9,052 nucleotides of DNA, from NCBI GenBank assembly GCA_013002595.1, contig JABDJG010000071.1:1-9052 (forward strand), read 5' to 3'. A program made the position numbers and the translations under genes. Source of the DNA: Hyphomicrobiales bacterium. GTDB taxonomy: Bacteria > Pseudomonadota > Alphaproteobacteria > Rhizobiales > Aestuariivirgaceae. Of this stretch, positions 6,856 to 9,052 are shown piece by piece; the stretch's first letter is position 1; each line of letters starts with the position of its first letter. Below the pieces are notes generated by a model. That model was not told the DNA's origin. It was given only the letters and a program-made list of their open reading frames with translations, and searched no databases.

Positions 6856-6862
6856 CCTAAGG

Positions 6863-6958
6863 GCGCGTCAGATTTGCCTGCTGAGTGCGTTAGACAGGCT
6901 TGAAAACCGGGCGGTATCTTGCGCCTGTCTGCCTGCTCAACAGGCAAATCTGCCGCGC
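6863..6958. repeat. Inner hairpin 2 of the MITE-like element
   Basis: The outer stem pairs 6863-6880 with 6941-6958 at 17 of 18 positions and continues inward for about five more, mostly matching. Inside, AGACAGGC (6892-6899) pairs with GCCTGTCT (6923-6930) around a 23-base loop. A competing local hairpin, GCCTG-CTCAA-CAGGC (6931-6945), uses part of the same right arm. Confidence 0.75.
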
Positions 6959-6965
6959 AGAATGG

Positions 6966-6992
6966 ATGAAATTAATGGGGCCTGACCCTACA
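6966..6992 (-). repeat. Right terminal inverted repeat of the MITE-like element
   Basis: This is the partner of 6721-6747, with the outer end CCTGACCCTACA. It directly precedes the region holding the promoter candidates for the DUF1036 gene. Confidence 0.75.
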
Positions 6993-7066
6993 TAAGTGGT
7001 TGATAATCATCTGTTCAGCGACAGGGTATATCCTGATCAATCAAACGTGTCAGGTGTTGTGACGCA

Positions 7067-7094
7067 TTGCCGATTGGACGACATTGAGTATAAA
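7067..7094 (+). promoter_or_regulatory. Promoter candidate 1 upstream of DUF1036-pyk
   Basis: TTGCCG (7067-7072) and TATAAA (7089-7094) are 16 bases apart, a fair match to a housekeeping promoter. Transcription would start about 100 bases before the DUF1036 ATG at 7203. It lies outside the MITE-like element. Confidence 0.35.
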
Positions 7095-7144
7095 ATTCAT
7101 CTGGCAAAACGGACAACGCGCCAAGGCATGAATTGGCGGCTGAA

Positions 7145-7172
7145 TTGCGGGTTAGGGAATGGTATGTATGAT
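7145..7172 (+). promoter_or_regulatory. Promoter candidate 2 upstream of DUF1036-pyk
   Basis: TTGCGG (7145-7150) and TATGAT (7167-7172) are 16 bases apart. The -10 differs from TATAAT at one base. Transcription from here would start near 7179, which fits the ATG at 7203 and would exclude the alternative in-frame ATG at 7164. Confidence 0.45.
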
Positions 7173-7202
7173 TCGAGTCTAATTGGGACAGCGGCGTCAC
7201 AG

Positions 7203-7637
7203 ATGTTTCGCAAACTATGCATAAACTTGGCGGTATTGGTCGTGGCGATGGCCTATGCCAATATCGCAAAGGCCGATTTGAAACTGTGCAACAACACCAC
7301 CAACCGTGTCGGGGTTGCACTGGGCTACAAGGACCTGCAGGGCTGGGCAAGCGAGGGCTGGTGGAACATCGGGCCGAATGCCTGCGAGACATTGCTGAAA
7401 GGCCCCTTGATTGCCCGCTACTATTATATTTTCGCCGTCGACTACGACAAGGGCGGGTCCTGGGGCGGCAAGGCCATGATGTGCACCCGTGACAAGCTGT
7501 TCACGATCCGCAAGATCGACAACTGTGTGGAACGCGGCTACCAGAAGACCGGCTTCTTTGAGGTCGACACGGGCGAGGAGCTGGATTGGTCGGTTTCGCT
7601 ATCGGGCGAAAAGACATCACAGAAAACCACCCAGTGA
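7203..7637 (+). CDS. Secreted DUF1036 family protein
   Basis: This is a small exported protein of the DUF1036 family, common in alphaproteobacteria and without an assigned function. From the ATG at 7203 it has 144 residues. Residues 1-24 are a signal peptide with Arg and Lys at 3-4, a hydrophobic core, and a cut after AKA. The mature part opens with LKLCNNTTNRVGVALGY and GWASEGWWNIGPNAC, both typical of the family. Four cysteines (29, 61, 94, 108) could form two disulfides in the periplasm. The frame is open upstream to 6996. An ATG at 7164 has a better ribosome site (AGGGA, 5 bases away), but 7203 fits the signal peptide and promoter candidate 2. The stop overlaps the pyruvate kinase start in GTGA, so the two genes are probably translated together. 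Confidence 0.88.
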   Translation: MFRKLCINLAVLVVAMAYANIAKADLKLCNNTTNRVGVALGYKDLQGWASEGWWNIGPNACETLLKGPLIARYYYIFAVDYDKGGSWGGKAMMCTRDKLFTIRKIDNCVERGYQKTGFFEVDTGEELDWSVSLSGEKTSQKTTQ

Positions 7638-9052
7638 AACGCAACAGAAATGTAAAAATCATAGCGACGGTCGGGCCCGCCTCGTCATCTGCCGAGATGA
7701 TCGAGAAGCTGTTCCATGCCGGTGTTGATGTGTTTCGCATCAACATGAGCCATTCCGACCACCCGGCCTTGCGTGATCGCCATGACATTATCCGCCGGCT
7801 GGAGACCGAACACGACCGGCCGATCGGTATCCTGGTCGATTTGCAGGGCCCCAAGCTGCGCATCGGCACCTTCAAGCAGGATCAGATCACCATCAAGGCG
7901 AACGACACATTCGTGCTCGATGACATTGCCGATCCCGGCGACCGGACCCGGGTACACCTGCCCCACCCGGAGATTTTCGATGCCGTCGAAGCCGGTGACC
8001 ATCTGCTGCTCAATGACGGCCGCGTCCGTCTGGAAATCACCGCGGTCAAATCGGGCCGGATCGAGACCAGGGTCATTTTCGGCGGCGATCTGTCGGCCCG
8101 CAAGGGCGTCAACCTGCCGGATACCATCGTGCCGCTGGCCGCGCTGACCGAAAAGGACCGCGCCGATCTGGAGTACGCCTGCGATCTCGGCATCGACTGG
8201 ATCGCCATGTCGTTTGTGCAGCGCCCGGAAGATATCGCCGAAGGGCGCAAATTGGTCCGCGGCCGCGCCGGCGTCATGGCCAAGATCGAAAAGCCCTCCG
8301 CCCTGAAGGAACTCGATGCCATCATCTCCATGGCCGACAGCATCATGGTGGCGCGCGGCGACCTCGGTGTCGAATTGCCGCTCGAGGCCGTGCCAGGTTG
8401 GCAAAAGACCATGACCAAGGCCGCCCGCCGCGCCGGCAAGCCGGTTGTCGTGGCCACCCAGATGCTCGAATCGATGATCGAGGAACCGGTGCCGACCCGC
8501 GCCGAGGTCTCTGACGTCGCCAATGCGGTCTTTGACGGCGCTGATGCCGTCATGCTGTCGGCCGAATCTGCCGCCGGCGCCTGGCCGGAAGAAGCCGTCG
8601 CCATGATGGACCGCATCGCCCAGTCGGTTGAACACAACCGGGATCACCGCGGGCTCATCCACGCCAAGGATGCCATTCCCGAGCCAACCAGCGCCGATGC
8701 CATCTCTGCCGCCGCCCGCACGGTCGCGGAAACGCTCAAGCTGGCCGCCATCGTGTGTTATACCGGCTCCGGCTCGACCGGTCTGAGGGTCTCGCGCGAG
8801 CGCCCGGAGGTGCCTATCCTTGCACTGTCTCCAATTCCGGCAACCAGCCGGCGCCTGTCGCTGGTCTGGGGCCTGCATTGTGTGCTGACCGAAGATGCCA
8901 ACGATCTCGATGACATGGTCTCGCGCGCCTGCCGGATTGCCCTGGAGACCGGCTTTGCCCAACCGGGTGAGCGCATCATCATCACCGCCGGCGTCCCGCT
9001 CGGCACCCCCGGCGCCACCAACATGCTGCGCATCGCCTACGTCGGCCAGTTC
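7634..9052 (+). CDS. pyk: Pyruvate kinase (3' end cut by window)
   Basis: Pyruvate kinase makes ATP and pyruvate from phosphoenolpyruvate and ADP in the last step of glycolysis. The frame runs 473 codons to the window edge, and relatives have about 475-480, so only a few residues are missing. Active-site residues are present: Arg35, Asn37 and Ser39 in FRINMSH; Lys217 and Glu219 in AKIEKPSA; Asp243 in MVARGDLGVE; Thr275 in ATQMLESM. Leu-Gln-Gly-Pro-Lys at 70-74, followed by LRI, replaces the Thr-Lys-Gly-Pro-Glu form of potassium-dependent enzymes, so this one should work without K+. The start is GTG at 7634, overlapping the DUF1036 stop by four bases. It gives MKRNRNVKIIATVGPAS, the typical start in rhizobial enzymes. 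There is no in-frame ATG nearby and no strong ribosome site, which suggests translational coupling. The C-terminal domain ends in TPGATNMLRIAY near the edge. Confidence 0.97.
   Translation, partial: MKRNRNVKIIATVGPASSSAEMIEKLFHAGVDVFRINMSHSDHPALRDRHDIIRRLETEHDRPIGILVDLQGPKLRIGTFKQDQITIKANDTFVLDDIADPGDRTRVHLPHPEIFDAVEAGDHLLLNDGRVRLEITAVKSGRIETRVIFGGDLSARKGVNLPDTIVPLAALTEKDRADLEYACDLGIDWIAMSFVQRPEDIAEGRKLVRGRAGVMAKIEKPSALKELDAIISMADSIMVARGDLGVELPLEAVPGWQKTMTKAARRAGKPVVVATQMLESMIEEPVPTRAEVSDVANAVFDGADAVMLSAESAAGAWPEEAVAMMDRIAQSVEHNRDHRGLIHAKDAIPEPTSADAISAAARTVAETLKLAAIVCYTGSGSTGLRVSRERPEVPILALSPIPATSRRLSLVWGLHCVLTEDANDLDDMVSRACRIALETGFAQPGERIIITAGVPLGTPGATNMLRIAYVGQF

Larger units (their letters stand above)
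6721..6992. mobile_element. MITE-like palindromic element, 272 bases, no coding capacity
   Basis: Bases 6721-6747 are an inverted repeat of 6966-6992, matching at 23 of 27 positions, with the shared core AGGGTCAGG at the outside and ATTAATTTCAT inside. The similarity resumes after a small gap with ATTCTG. The repeats enclose two large hairpins (6756-6855 and 6863-6958), so one strand could fold into a Y or cloverleaf. The element has no gene and sits in the gap between divergent genes, as MITEs and other non-autonomous elements often do. No clear target duplication is seen. AAGTG occurs at 6718-6722 and 6994-6998, but this does not border symmetrical ends. The parent transposase cannot be identified from this window. 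The alternative is a large structured RNA or a dispersed intergenic repeat of non-transposon origin. Confidence 0.7.
6993..7202. other. Non-coding leader region between the MITE-like element and the DUF1036 gene
   Basis: These 210 bases are lower in GC than the flanking genes. The DUF1036 frame stays open through them back to a GTG at 6996, but the predicted residues look like no protein I recognise, and the signal peptide begins only at 7203. I see two promoter-like sequences here (listed separately), no terminator and no convincing operator. Confidence 0.6.

Noticed and set aside
6692..6985. An open frame of 97 codons on the plus strand across the MITE-like element
   Set aside because: It runs through both palindromes and the terminal repeats, has no recognisable domain, and is best explained by chance.
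7000..7015. TTGATAATCATCTG as a possible FNR-type box
   Set aside because: The second half matches ATCAA at only three of five positions and nothing else suggests oxygen control.
6996..7202. Upstream extension of the DUF1036 frame to a GTG at 6996
   Set aside because: The extra residues would bury the signal peptide and resemble no known N-terminus. The promoter candidates also lie inside this stretch.
7685..8962. A long open frame (425 codons) on the minus strand opposite pyruvate kinase
   Set aside because: It is a codon-bias shadow of the GC-rich pyk gene. Its residues match no family, while the plus strand has every pyruvate kinase active-site residue.

Overview
The window reads as chromosomal DNA of an alphaproteobacterium, most likely of the Rhizobiales (Hyphomicrobiales). 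The GC-rich coding style, a GapR/DUF2312 gene, DUF1244 and DUF1036 genes next to pyruvate kinase, and a CtrA-type box with a nearby GANTC methylation site all point that way. I recognise eight protein genes. The first is cut by the left edge and the last by the right edge. There are no rRNA, tRNA or CRISPR sequences.

Left block (about 1-5025, + strand): the end of a sigma-54-dependent response regulator (receiver tail, AAA+ domain, Fis-type helix-turn-helix), then a secreted L,D-transpeptidase of the YcbB type, then a secreted M15/DUF882 (YcbK-like) peptidase with a long extra C-terminal region. The two enzymes make a plausible cell-wall crosslinking and trimming pair. A symmetrical GTGAC/GTCAC motif lies before the transpeptidase. 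A perfect TTAA-N7-TTAA box lies before the peptidase, which suggests cell-cycle control.

Middle block (about 5050-6666, - strand): a probable operon of an N-formylglutamate amidohydrolase-family protein, a DUF1244 protein with a CxxC motif, and GapR, a nucleoid protein that binds overtwisted DNA. It meets the left block at a shared bidirectional terminator. A second GC-rich hairpin lies in the 3' untranslated region of gapR.

Right block (about 7203-9052, + strand): a small secreted DUF1036 protein whose stop codon overlaps the GTG start of pyruvate kinase. The kinase lacks only its last few residues and carries the residues typical of potassium-independent enzymes.

The 536-base gap between the divergent middle and right blocks holds the most unusual feature: a 272-base non-coding element (6721-6992) with 27-base terminal inverted repeats enclosing two large hairpins. 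It looks like a MITE or another non-autonomous element inserted in a divergent promoter region. Promoter-like sequences remain between it and the DUF1036 gene.
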